Assembly: GCA_016194335.1 (NCBI GenBank)
Contig: JACQBR010000015.1
Coordinates: 36,380 to 100,379, forward strand
Length of the DNA: 64,000 nt
Origin: Microcaldota archaeon
Lineage (GTDB): Archaea > Micrarchaeota > Micrarchaeia > Norongarragalinales > UBA97
Direction: 5' to 3'
How positions within the stretch are numbered: position 1 is the first letter of the stretch; every line of letters starts with the position of its first letter. This document shows, one piece after another, positions 14,415-22,291 of this stretch. Below the pieces are notes generated by a model. The model was not told the DNA's origin, made no database searches, and worked only from the letters and a program-made list of their open reading frames with translations. The translations under genes and the position numbers were made by a program.

Positions 14415-15092
14415 TCATTTGACCAGCGTGAAAACGCCCCTCTTTTTCTCGAAGGCCTTTCCCTCTTCCTTCAGAAGCTGCAGGACGCAGAGGCATCCCG
14501 CCTCGTTCTCCTTGGTCAGGGTGGCGATTTCCTGCGGGGAATACTCTCCCTTCCCCACCGCGCCGAGGATTTTGGCGCTTGTGCCTTCGTAATAGCCCCT
14601 GCTTGCGAGGTAGAGCTTCTTGTCAAAGCCCTTAATCCCCATCACGCTCCCGTCCTTCACCATCGGCTCGAGCTCCCGGCTCGCGTCGCGGATTTCAATC
14701 TCGTTCTCAATCACGAGAAAACTGCCTTTCTCTATCTTCTTGGCATACCCGCCGAAAGCCACCGACGATGCGGGAGTGAAGGCCGTAGGAAGGGCGGTCT
14801 TGAACGCCGGAAGGGCCGGGGCGGCGGGAGTTGGTTTTGTCGAAGCTGGTTCCGCATCAGTTTCGTTCTTGCGCTGCCCTTCGCCAAGCGCCCTTTCCCC
14901 AAGGAGCGAAAGGAGGGTTGAGCGCGCGCTTTTGCCCACGAATTCCCTGCTCGCGAGGAAAAAGGCGCCTGGGGCGAGCTGGACAAATTCGTACTCGTCG
15001 TTCTCCCTCACGCCGCACGCCTTTCTCGCGGCTTCGGGCAGGACTATTGCGAGGACTTCGCTTCCCTTCTCGCCGTACTTGAAAACCCGCAA
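14415..15092 (-). CDS. AbrB-like plus C-terminal winged-helix-like protein
   Basis: 225 residues. The first ~50 (MRVFKYGEKGSEVLAIVLP, then NDEYEFVQLAPGAFFLAS) look like a swapped-hairpin AbrB-type domain. A Pro/Ala/Thr linker follows (residues ~78-110). The C-terminal ~115 residues are alpha/beta with a possible winged helix at the end (YSPQEIATLTKENEAGCLCVLQLLKEEGKAF). This suggests a DNA-binding regulator, by inference only. Stop at 14415, start ATG 15092. A TATA-like ATTATATCATT lies 35 bases upstream. Confidence 0.55.
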   Translation of the reverse strand: MRVFKYGEKGSEVLAIVLPEAARKACGVRENDEYEFVQLAPGAFFLASREFVGKSARSTLLSLLGERALGEGQRKNETDAEPASTKPTPAAPALPAFKTALPTAFTPASSVAFGGYAKKIEKGSFLVIENEIEIRDASRELEPMVKDGSVMGIKGFDKKLYLASRGYYEGTSAKILGAVGKGEYSPQEIATLTKENEAGCLCVLQLLKEEGKAFEKKRGVFTLVK

Positions 15093-15191
15093 TTCTCCAA
15101 CCCCAGTTTCTAGTGTAGGGAAGCAATGATATAATAAAAAGAGGGTGGCGGGGCGAAAATGTATTCCCCCCGTTGGATTGACTTTTCAGCC

Positions 15192-15350
15192 TCACGCGCA
15201 CTTCCCCTGCGTGCACGCCTGGCCTGCAGCGCACGCGACTCCGCACGCACCGCAGTTCACCGTGTTGCTGGCCGTGTTCACAGAGGCGTTATGCAAAGGA
15301 AGAACGAAGACTGAGATACTCCTCCCGCCATTCATGTCCAGTTTCCCCAT
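15192..15350 (-). pseudogene. Frameshifted Cys-rich C-terminal tail of the BNR lipoprotein
   Basis: A frame offset from the lipoprotein continues past its stop and reads NTVNCGACGVACAAGQACTQ, ending at TGA 15194-15192. Such CGACG...C...C tails are common at the ends of surface proteins. It overlaps the lipoprotein end (15332) and has no ribosome-binding site, so it looks like the real C-terminus separated by one indel near 15335-15350. Confidence 0.55.
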
Positions 15351-17521
15351 GCTCGCCCATGTATCCACAGGCCGCTGCCAAGAGTATTAGCAGTCAGAGC
15401 GGATGCGATGTAGAGATTGCCGTTGTAAAAAACGGCGCTGGTTCCTTGGTATCCGGAATTCATTGGCCCGACTCCGTCCCCTACTGGCCCAATCCAGGTT
15501 GTTCCACCGTCATAACTTAGGGCAAAACTCTTGCCGCCCCCTCGGAAGGTGGCAACCAAGACGTTTCCTGGCCCGACCCAAAGTCCTGGAAAACCAATCG
15601 ATAAAGCTGTAATGAAAGCTAGCGTTCGATTTGTCCAAGTCGCTCCCCCATCGGTTGTTTGGCGTATCCAGTACCTGTCATCAGTTGTCGAATCCCGTAT
15701 CAATACCGCCCCCTTGGCATCGTCAAACCAGGCAATAGCCGCTTCGTTGGTGGCCGTGTTGGTCGAATCTACAATTTTGTCCTTTGTCCAGTTGGAGCCG
15801 CCATCACTTGTTTTAACGGTGAAAACTTCGACATTCCCCGCCCCCCGCTGTCCATACCCCCCAATAATGATGTCCCCGTTGCTGCGCAGATATGGCTTTC
15901 CGTAGAGCGAAACCCACGAATATCCGAATAGCCCAGGGTCAACAGGCGGACCCCAAGTTGCTCCGTCATCCGTGCTCATCCGGATGTAGCTGTGCACAGT
16001 GGATAATGTCCCGGCATTTTCGGTATAGTAATGCCATAGCCACTTGGCCGTACCTATTTTCCCAACCGCCCCACCGTCACCGTTGAAGATAGTGTAGCCC
16101 GGGTCAGGGACCATTTCGGCGGGCGTGCTCCAAGTAACGCCATTGTCGCTGCTGTGGGATTCTAACAAGCGGTTGGGGGTAGTAACATCGCTAATGTCCT
16201 CCCGGAAGAGCATCCTGAAGGTTTTGTCATCGGCTACAAAAAAAGCGGGGGATTGATAATGATGCGAAGAATCCGGAGTAGGGCCCGGACCATCGAACCA
16301 GTAGCCGGAGTAAGGCAGCCCCCACTTGTTGTTAAGGTAGGTGGTAACATTTGTTTTTTCGCCGCCGGTGAGATTGCGATCGTAAACCAGAACTTCGTAT
16401 ATGTCACCCGACCAGCCGGCGACATAGGTGCCGCTGGCGTTAAACGCACCAATTGTCAACGCGTTGCGGAGGTCAATGCTGGTTAGGTTTCCGGTTGAAA
16501 CCGAGGAAGTCACGTTATCCACGGTCAAGGCAAGGTTTGAACCATCATAGCCAAAAAGAAACAGGCGGGGTGACTGGTCACCCAAGGTGCCTCGAACCGA
16601 TATGTCAGCCGCGCCCGACTTATAGATTTCAACCGCCCAGCCTTGGCCGCCTATGTTGATATCGCCGCCTATCGCATAACTGTCCCCGCCAGAGCCGGTC
16701 CCCAATTTAGAAACGCCAAACAGGTAACCATTTGCATTAGGGGCCGGCTGGTGTCCGCCCCATCTGCGCCGAGCGGCAATAAAGATGGTAAATTCGGAAG
16801 TGTTTGCACTGAACAAGTTTGCAGGCGCGTTCAAACCAGACGCCGAGCCGAATTGCACCGCCGGCATAGTTGCCGATTTAATCCGCCCTATGCGATAGGC
16901 GGGTTGATGGGCTGAAACATCCTGGAGAGCATCGTTGCCAAGGCCGCTTTTGTCCGGCCAAACATTCACCAAATCACCGTCAGCAAGACCACGCAAGGCG
17001 GTGGCATCAAGCCATACCTTCAACCCCGTAATGTTGACTGGATTAAATGGTGATGGGAGGGATGGAACTGGAGTTGGAGTTGGTGAGACGATTGGTGAAG
17101 GAAGGAGCGTTGGAATAGGAGCCGGTGTTGGAGCGGCATACCGTTGAATATCCGTGGTAGAACCAGTGGAGATGGAATAGGGGGAAGGTGATGGCAGGCT
17201 TGGGGTAGGAGCAGGCGTTTGAGTGGGGGTAGCGGTGGGTTTGGGAGTGGGGGCAGGCGTTGCCGTGGGAGTTGAAGAAGCGGAATCGCTTGAGGCTGCT
17301 GCAGAAACGGTTGCCTTGTTCTTGGGAGCGCCTCCCGGAGCAACGAGGGAATTTGCGTCTGGCGAGGGGAACTTGATTGCGGCGGTTGTTGATGAAGGAT
17401 AGGCTGATGCAACCAACTCGCGGGGGGCGACAACGTTGCCCGTGGAGTACGAACCGCCTCCGAGGCAGCCCATCAGAAGAGAGAGCGAAAAGAGTCCGGC
17501 GAAAAGAAAGATTTTGTTCAC
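15332..17521 (-). CDS. Secreted lipoprotein with LamG and BNR/sialidase-like repeats
   Basis: 729 residues. The signal peptide ends in a lipobox (LSLLMGC, Cys19). A Pro/Ala/Thr/Ser-rich stalk follows (residues ~40-160). Residues ~165-400 form a LamG/concanavalin-like domain (GLKVWLDATAL, VWPDKSGLGNDA, IYEVLVYDRNLTGGE). The rest is a BNR-type beta-propeller with five Asp-box-like repeats, e.g. SSDNGVTWSTP, STDDGATWGPP, TSDGGSNWTK, TTDGGATWTN and SYDGGTTWIG. BNR propellers occur in sialidases and in non-enzymatic carbohydrate binders; no sialidase active-site Arg triad is claimed. The DNA is less GC-rich than its neighbours, which suggests transfer. The C-terminus appears frameshifted. Confidence 0.85.
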   Translation of the reverse strand: MNKIFLFAGLFSLSLLMGCLGGGSYSTGNVVAPRELVASAYPSSTTAAIKFPSPDANSLVAPGGAPKNKATVSAAASSDSASSTPTATPAPTPKPTATPTQTPAPTPSLPSPSPYSISTGSTTDIQRYAAPTPAPIPTLLPSPIVSPTPTPVPSLPSPFNPVNITGLKVWLDATALRGLADGDLVNVWPDKSGLGNDALQDVSAHQPAYRIGRIKSATMPAVQFGSASGLNAPANLFSANTSEFTIFIAARRRWGGHQPAPNANGYLFGVSKLGTGSGGDSYAIGGDINIGGQGWAVEIYKSGAADISVRGTLGDQSPRLFLFGYDGSNLALTVDNVTSSVSTGNLTSIDLRNALTIGAFNASGTYVAGWSGDIYEVLVYDRNLTGGEKTNVTTYLNNKWGLPYSGYWFDGPGPTPDSSHHYQSPAFFVADDKTFRMLFREDISDVTTPNRLLESHSSDNGVTWSTPAEMVPDPGYTIFNGDGGAVGKIGTAKWLWHYYTENAGTLSTVHSYIRMSTDDGATWGPPVDPGLFGYSWVSLYGKPYLRSNGDIIIGGYGQRGAGNVEVFTVKTSDGGSNWTKDKIVDSTNTATNEAAIAWFDDAKGAVLIRDSTTDDRYWIRQTTDGGATWTNRTLAFITALSIGFPGLWVGPGNVLVATFRGGGKSFALSYDGGTTWIGPVGDGVGPMNSGYQGTSAVFYNGNLYIASALTANTLGSGLWIHGRAWGNWT

Positions 17522-17646
17522 GAGGATTTAACCTCAGGTAATGTCAAATAAACCCCTCAGGGGAAACGCAGTTCAACTTTCCACGAACACGGCCGACTCG
17601 TTAGGCTAGAGAAATGGAAGCGCGGGAGGAGGCTTGTGGGGGGTAT

Positions 17647-17982
17647 TTACAGCGGGATTGCGTCGCGCATCGCTTCCCTGAGGACGAAGGAAGTTTTGGA
17701 TATGCGGCTGAATTCAGCCGGGGTGTAGCAAAGCAAATCCGCGCCGATGACTACGTCGGAGTTTTTCCAGATTGTTTCCGGCCGGTCTATGAAGTCTTTT
17801 TTGACGAACTTCCTGCTTATCACGATGAGGTCGTAATCCGAGTCCTTCCGTTGGTTCCCTCTCGCCCTGCTTCCGAAGAGGTATACGCGCGCGTCCGAAT
17901 AGAGGGTCCGGATGTTCTTGAGAAATTCATTCAGCTTTCTGTCCGTTTGAGAATCAACTCCATTGATTTTTCCGCTGCTCAA
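17647..17982 (-). CDS. MNT-domain nucleotidyltransferase (HEPN partner)
   Basis: 111 residues of the minimal nucleotidyltransferase type. Key motif: LFGSRARGNQRKDSDYDLIVIS (quoted in part: GSRARGN, DSDYDL), with the GS and the two catalytic Asp. In HEPN/MNT pairs the MNT protein AMPylates or otherwise neutralises the HEPN RNase toxin. It overlaps the upstream HEPN gene by four bases (ATGA), so translation is coupled. Confidence 0.9.
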   Translation of the reverse strand: MSSGKINGVDSQTDRKLNEFLKNIRTLYSDARVYLFGSRARGNQRKDSDYDLIVISRKFVKKDFIDRPETIWKNSDVVIGADLLCYTPAEFSRISKTSFVLREAMRDAIPL

Positions 17983-18266
17983 AGGTGTTTCACGAACTTT
18001 TCGCGTCCGTAAAGCATTCTGACCGGCATGCCGCCGACGTCGATATAGCGGGGTGCGGTGTGATCGACCTCAATTACGGCAATTAACTCCTTAAGTTCGC
18101 TAAGCACGCCCGCAGCGTCGGCCAATTCGCGGAGAGAGTGGATTTTTGGAAACGAGTTGCTCTTCTTGAGGAGGAGCGCCTTCAAACCCTTCTCAACGGA
18201 CTGCTGACAGTGGAAACACGCCTGAGGATAGAATCCCGCCTGGCCGAGATTACGGGCTGCAGCCAA
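17979..18266 (-). CDS. HEPN-domain protein (MNT partner), possible N-terminal truncation
   Basis: 95 residues from a TTG start at 18266. HEPN features: LGQAGFYPQACFHCQQSVEKGLKALLL, with the QACFHCQQSVEKALKA-type helix, and RMLYGREKFVKHL near the end. The typical RxxxxH RNase motif is not clear; HEPN proteins of this pair type may use a variant. Upstream in frame the DNA reads KDWLDVAKND, exactly like the normal HEPN N-terminus, but behind a TGA preceded by ATGGTCACT. So the true start was probably lost by one nonsense change, or the TTG is used. Confidence 0.8.
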   Translation of the reverse strand: MAAARNLGQAGFYPQACFHCQQSVEKGLKALLLKKSNSFPKIHSLRELADAAGVLSELKELIAVIEVDHTAPRYIDVGGMPVRMLYGREKFVKHL

Positions 18267-18345
18267 GTCGTTCTTCGCGACATCCAGCCAATCCTTTCAA
18301 GTGACCATCACTAACAATAAGCCGTCCGGCGTATAAAAACAGGAG

Positions 18346-18534
18346 CGCGGGAGGGGGGACTCGAACCCCCGGAGAGCTTGCGCCCTAACAGGTTAGCAAC
18401 CTGCCGCCATTTGTGAATCTTACTCCCGTAGCTTTTCGCAGCTTTTGGTCAAGCTTTTCGGAGCAGCGCAGAAAATGAGCTGCGGCGAAATTTTCGAGCA
18501 GCGAGGGAAAGGTTGGCCGCTAGGCGACTCCCGC
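18346..18534 (-). tRNA. tRNA-Ser(GCT) with a large D-loop intron
   Basis: Acceptor GCGGGAG (18534-18528) pairs with CTCCCGC (18353-18347); discriminator G at 18346, as required for Ser. D-stem GCC (18525-18523) pairs with GGC (18408-18406). Anticodon stem GCAGG/CCTGT closes loop TTGCTAA, anticodon GCT. The long variable arm GGGC-GCAA-GCTC marks a type II tRNA. T-arm GGGGG-TTCGAGT-CCCCC. About 100 extra bases (roughly 18411-18514) interrupt the D-loop after TAGCGG. I could not define a strict bulge-helix-bulge, so the ends are approximate. TATTTAATTTA at about 18560-18572 is a likely promoter. Confidence 0.88.
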
Positions 18535-18647
18535 ATCCACTAGGATTAGGGGTTGGCAATAAATTAAATACGCGCGCCAAACGGGCGGTTTGGCCGGACG
18601 GTGCGCAAGGGGTTGGGGGTGGTGGTGCCAAGGGCGTTTTTTTTTTT

Positions 18648-19271
18648 TTACTGAACGAGGTAGGGGTACGCTTCCGCCGCGGTTGCCGCGCGCACTATGC
18701 GTATGCGTTTTGAAAGCTCCGCCTCGTTCTCCACCCTCTGGCCAATGCTGAGCAGGAATAGCGTCTTCCCGTCCTGTTGCGCTGCGAAGATTTTCTCCCC
18801 CGCTCCCGCAACGGGGCCGAGCGTGCCGTCGGGTTGTATCGTGGCGCTCGCAACCGCAAGGGGGTTGAGCTTGCGTCCTTGGAACGCCGCGGCCATCGCA
18901 GCGGTGAAAGCCATTCCGGCGCTTCCCCCGCCAACTCCCACCTCCCGGTCGCCGAAGGCGAATTCAACGTCGTAGGACGCGAGGGACGAGCCGGCTATCT
19001 TGCCAGCGGCGTTTCTGGCGTAACGCAGGCTTTGCTCCACGTCCTCGCGGTAGATTGCGTTCTGGATGTCCACGAGAATCCTTCCAGTCCCGGGCCGCAT
19101 CGCAATCGAGAAGGGCACGAGAACGCCTTGGCCGTCTTCCGTCACTGCCGCGGCCTGGTATTGCACCTCCTGTTCGGTGGCGGGAACCGCCTGGCCCAGC
19201 AGGAATGCGGCGGAGGCTGCGAACAACCCGGCCACCATGATGATGAGAATCAAAACCCTGTCAGTTCCCAT
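18648..19271 (-). CDS. Membrane-anchored Lon-type (S16) peptidase, copy 1
   Basis: 207 residues: short N-terminus, one TM helix (VLILIIMVAGLFAASAAFLLG, residues ~6-26), then only a Lon protease S16 domain. The catalytic Ser sits in GVGGGSAGMAFTAAM (Ser near 116), the Lys in GPVAGAGEKIFAA (near 159), with the IQPDGTLGPVAGAGEK block equivalent to the Lon G..LPVGG.KEK segment. There is no AAA+ ATPase domain. Activity would be ATP-independent and outside the membrane if the topology is N-in. It is tandem with a paralogue just upstream. The stop is followed by an A-run. Confidence 0.85.
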   Translation of the reverse strand: MGTDRVLILIIMVAGLFAASAAFLLGQAVPATEQEVQYQAAAVTEDGQGVLVPFSIAMRPGTGRILVDIQNAIYREDVEQSLRYARNAAGKIAGSSLASYDVEFAFGDREVGVGGGSAGMAFTAAMAAAFQGRKLNPLAVASATIQPDGTLGPVAGAGEKIFAAQQDGKTLFLLSIGQRVENEAELSKRIRIVRAATAAEAYPYLVQ

Positions 19272-19309
19272 CTTCTACACCTTGATTTCAACCAACCGGT
19301 TTTTTCCCG

Positions 19310-20071
19310 CTACTCGCGCCACAGTTCGAGCGCCTCGCCCGCGTCGCGCACTTCAAACACTTCCAGGCCGGTTTCGGCCGCGACGCTCACCTGCGCCGCA
19401 GTCTGGGTGCACTCCCTTCTCACTCCATTTGGCGAGCTGGTTTGCGTGCACCTTGTTTCCGACTTTGCAGCCGTCGCCTCGCCTACGGGGACGATGATGC
19501 GCCGAAATCCCATTTGCCCCGCGGCTTTTGCCTTCTGCAAAACGCCTCCCACGGGGCCGATTACCCCGCGGCTGTTTACCGTGCCGGTGATGATGGTGTC
19601 GGGCCGCAGCCTCTCGCCGCGCAAGAGCGCCATTGTCGCCACCGCCACTGCCGCGCCCGCGCTCTTCCCGCTCACCTCGTCGGAAGGGGCGCTGATGGAA
19701 TAGCGCAAGTCAATCGCGGCCGTGTCGCGCGTGGAGAACATCTTTCCCAGCTCCACCGCAGTGCGGATGGAGTCCTGCGTGTCGCCTCCTATGATGGGAT
19801 TGTCCGGCCCGAGCTCGATGAGGACCCTTCCGCTTCCCGGCATTTCCTGCACGTTTACCCGCGCGACTTTCCCCTCGCCGTTCTCGTCAATCGCGGGAAT
19901 CTGCACGGTGATGCCCTGCCGCGCCGCCTGCTGGGCGGGGGACGCGGTTGCCTGCGGGCCTTTCGCCAGCGCCTGCGGCTGCGCCTGGGGCGCGATGTAA
20001 TAGCCCACCGCGAGGGAGAAAAGCACCACGGCAAGCATTCCGATGATAAGGGCGTTCTGCACGAATCCCAT
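19310..20071 (-). CDS. Membrane-anchored Lon-type (S16) peptidase, copy 2
   Basis: 253 residues, paralogue of the next gene. TM helix ALIIGMLAVVLFSLAVGYYI (residues ~7-26), then a Gln/Ala/Pro linker, then the S16 domain: catalytic Ser in EVSGKSAGAAVAVATM (near 142) and Lys in GPVGGVLQKAKAAG (near 182). A Cys-containing insertion (SETRCTQ...RRECTQT) lies near residues 207-222 and is missing from copy 1; it may form a disulfide outside. No ATPase domain. The two genes are 38 bases apart and probably co-transcribed. Confidence 0.85.
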   Translation of the reverse strand: MGFVQNALIIGMLAVVLFSLAVGYYIAPQAQPQALAKGPQATASPAQQAARQGITVQIPAIDENGEGKVARVNVQEMPGSGRVLIELGPDNPIIGGDTQDSIRTAVELGKMFSTRDTAAIDLRYSISAPSDEVSGKSAGAAVAVATMALLRGERLRPDTIITGTVNSRGVIGPVGGVLQKAKAAGQMGFRRIIVPVGEATAAKSETRCTQTSSPNGVRRECTQTAAQVSVAAETGLEVFEVRDAGEALELWRE

Positions 20072-20215
20072 TAAAGTTTTGTAAGATTAATAGCTGATCG
20101 CTTGTTTGCCGGATTGAATGGCAGGGGTGGTTCGGCGGGATTGGCGTGAAGTTCAAAGGCGCGAGTTAGGCACTACGGCATGATAAAAAAGCCATGTGCA
20201 ACTGAGGCAGAATGA

Positions 20216-20516
20216 GTGCAGCCGGCGCGCTCCCGCTTCGTGCAATGTGGCTCCGGGCGCGTTTCCAGGCCCGTTGCTCCGTCTTGTGGCCCCCGCGAGC
20301 ACGGGGCATAACGCGTGTAGAGTTGCTCCTTCCGGCCTGGCTCTGTTGACGCATCAGCCCGTAACGCAGGGCAAGACATCTACGCCGCTGCCCGGCCGAT
20401 GCCCAAAGCACGCTTTGCCCTAAGCGGGAATGTCGCACGCCCTGAAGGGGATTTGGCGCAGGCGCTTTCGCGCCGAGGGGACCCCTGGCTCCCCAAGCCA
20501 AGCGCGCCCGCTGCAG
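20216..20516 (-). ncRNA. Signal recognition particle (7S) RNA, archaeal type
   Basis: On the minus strand this ~300-nt region holds the SRP54-binding helix 8 core: AGCCAGGCCGGAAGGAGCAAC, with the GGAA-capped apex and the conserved A-rich internal loop. The 5' end (GCAGCGGGCGCGCT, from about 20515) pairs with the 3' end (AGCGCGCCGGCTGC, to about 20217) with one mismatch, forming helix 1, which is typical of archaeal SRP RNA. Its length fits the family. TATTT/TTTAA boxes lie 25-30 bases upstream. It diverges from ftsZ. Several short open frames here are shadows. The ends are accurate only to a few bases. Confidence 0.88.
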
Positions 20517-20540
20517 TAATGATTTCGCCCCCAGCACCAT

Positions 20541-20593
20541 CTTAAATGCCGAGGGTTTGTTAAATGCCGAGGGGGGGTTTGCAAATGCCTGGG
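20541..20593 (-). promoter_or_regulatory. Triplicated TATA-like element upstream of SRP RNA
   Basis: On the plus strand TAAATGCCGAGG occurs at 20543 and 20561 and CAAATGCCTGGG at 20582. On the minus strand each gives CCTCGGCATTTA, a TATA-like box. The copy nearest the RNA (20541-20546, TTTAAG) is at the right distance, about 25-30 bases, from the RNA start. Confidence 0.55.
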
Positions 20594-20751
20594 GGGTTTG
20601 AGGCAAAAGGGGATATTGTTTAGAATTGGCTTATTGTGCAAAGTTAGCCTCTCTCACCCCTTTTTATACTCTTTGAGGGAATGATGTAAATCGCGTTTGA
20701 GCCGTTTGTTCGAAGCGGAAGCGTTTTTCAGCTTGAGGGTGGTTTTGGGAT

Positions 20752-21843
20752 ATGGAGAGTATCGTGGGAGAGGCAATGAGGCTGGGCGCGGGTTCCGGCA
20801 TTGGGAAAAAGCTGGACAGCGAGGGGTTTGAAACCCCGCGCATCGTCGTGGTGGGGACCGGAGGCGCCGGATGCAATTCAATCAACCGCCTTGCGCGCAT
20901 GGGCGTGCGCGGGGCCGAACTCATCGCAATCAACACCGACAGGCAGCACCTTTCGATGATGGCCGACCAGGCGAAGAAAGTCCTCATCGGCGCGAGCATC
21001 ACCCGCGGGCTCGGGGCGGGCGGCTATCCCGAAATCGGCGCGAAGGCCGCCGACGTTTCGCGCGACGCGCTGGAAAAGATGCTTGACGGCACCGACCTGC
21101 TCTTCCTCACTTCCGGAATGGGAGGAGGGACCGGCACCGGCAGCGCGCCCATCATAGCCCAGATTGCAAAAAAGGCCGGCGCAATCGTCATTGGCATCGT
21201 GACCTACCCCTTCGCGCTTGAGCGCGCGCGCCTCGCCAAGGCCGACGCGGGGCTCCAGTCGCTCACCAACGAGTCGGACACGATCATCGTCATTGACAAC
21301 AACCGCCTCGTGGAAGTGGTGCCCAACCTGCCGATCGACCAGGCGTTTGCGGTTGCCGACGAAATCATCGCGCGCGCAGTGAGGGGCATTACCGAGACAA
21401 TCACCACCCCATCGCTTGTCAACCTCGACTTTGCAGACGTGCGCGCCGTGATGAGCAACGGGGGCGTGAGCATGATTGCAGTTGGCGAGGCAAAGGGCGC
21501 GAACAGGGCGGAGGAAGTGGTCCGCAACACGCTCTCGCACAAGCTGCTTGACGTCGACTTCACCGGCGCCACTGGCGTGCTGATGCACATCACCGGCGGG
21601 CCGGACATGACCCTTGGCGAGTGCAACCAGGTGGGCGAGATGCTCACCGAAAAGGTCGACCCGCACGCGACAGTGATTTGGGGCGCGCGCATCGACCCGC
21701 TTGCCGAGGGCAAGATAGAGGTGATTGCCATCTTCACCGGCATCAAGTCGCCCTACGTGCTCGGCAAGTCAATGCGCGAGGCCGGCAGCATGGGCGGCCA
21801 CGGCAGGGGAAGGGGCGATGTTGAGGAAATAACGTTCCTCTAA
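20752..21843 (+). CDS. ftsZ: Cell-division tubulin homologue FtsZ
   Basis: 363 residues, the GTPase that forms the cytokinetic ring. Motifs: VVGTGGAGCNSINRL (residues ~28-42, nucleotide binding), the tubulin signature GGGTGTGSAPIIA (near 124-136), and the T7-loop NLDFADVRAVM (near 224-234). The C-terminal domain ends in GRGDVEEITFL, a short conserved-looking tail. Start at ATG 20752 after a GAGGGTGG ribosome-binding site. A TTTTTATACTC promoter lies near 20660. It diverges from the SRP RNA. Confidence 0.97.
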   Translation: MESIVGEAMRLGAGSGIGKKLDSEGFETPRIVVVGTGGAGCNSINRLARMGVRGAELIAINTDRQHLSMMADQAKKVLIGASITRGLGAGGYPEIGAKAADVSRDALEKMLDGTDLLFLTSGMGGGTGTGSAPIIAQIAKKAGAIVIGIVTYPFALERARLAKADAGLQSLTNESDTIIVIDNNRLVEVVPNLPIDQAFAVADEIIARAVRGITETITTPSLVNLDFADVRAVMSNGGVSMIAVGEAKGANRAEEVVRNTLSHKLLDVDFTGATGVLMHITGGPDMTLGECNQVGEMLTEKVDPHATVIWGARIDPLAEGKIEVIAIFTGIKSPYVLGKSMREAGSMGGHGRGRGDVEEITFL

Positions 21844-21880
21844 TTTTTTTTGTCTGTTCCTTTTCCCGCATTTTTTTTGG
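21844..21880 (+). terminator. T-rich terminator after ftsZ
   Basis: Directly after the TAA lie two T8 runs (ATTTTTTTTGTCTG and ATTTTTTTTGG), the U-rich signal that terminates archaeal transcription. Confidence 0.6.
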
Positions 21881-21987
21881 TAATACCCTAGTTGACGCCA
21901 CCTGTTTTGGAATTTGGGAATTTTTTTCAATTGTTTTTTTTTTTTGCTTTGCCAGTTCCTTTCTCTATCAGCCAAGTATGCTTTATT

Positions 21988-22260
21988 TCAGAGGACTATC
22001 CCGAAGCCGCCAAACTCCTTTTCCGAAGGGATTTCTTTCTTCCTCACTTCCTCCACCCTAATCGGATGCGCGCAGGAAGCGATTCTCCTCTCGAATTCCG
22101 TAAGCGCCCCTTCCTCCGCGTCGCAAATTATTTCCACCGTCCCGTCGGGAAGGTTGCGCACGGTCCCGCGGACGCCCAATTCATCGGCAATTCCCTTCAC
22201 GAACCGGCGGTAGCCCACCGCCTGCACGCGGCCCTTGACCAAGAGAACAACGGCCTGCAT
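21988..22260 (-). CDS. acyP: Acylphosphatase
   Basis: 90-residue small enzyme that hydrolyses acyl phosphates. Active-site loop: KGRVQAVGYRRFVKGIADELG, with the Arg in VGYRRF (residues ~15-20) and the following GTVRNLPDGTVEI containing the catalytic Asn. Length and motif order are normal. Start at ATG 22260. Convergent with ftsZ. Confidence 0.93.
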   Translation of the reverse strand: MQAVVLLVKGRVQAVGYRRFVKGIADELGVRGTVRNLPDGTVEIICDAEEGALTEFERRIASCAHPIRVEEVRKKEIPSEKEFGGFGIVL

Positions 22261-22291
22261 TGTGTGTTTCCTCCCGTCCGCTTTGGCGGCT

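Noticed and set aside
18635..18650. T12 run as plus-strand terminator
   Set aside because: No plus-strand gene ends there; on the minus strand it is an A-run after the S16 peptidase stop.
20166..20641. Several 68-146-codon frames here
   Set aside because: The minus strand folds as SRP RNA with a pairing 5'/3' end and the GGAA-capped helix 8; the frames have no protein-like features.
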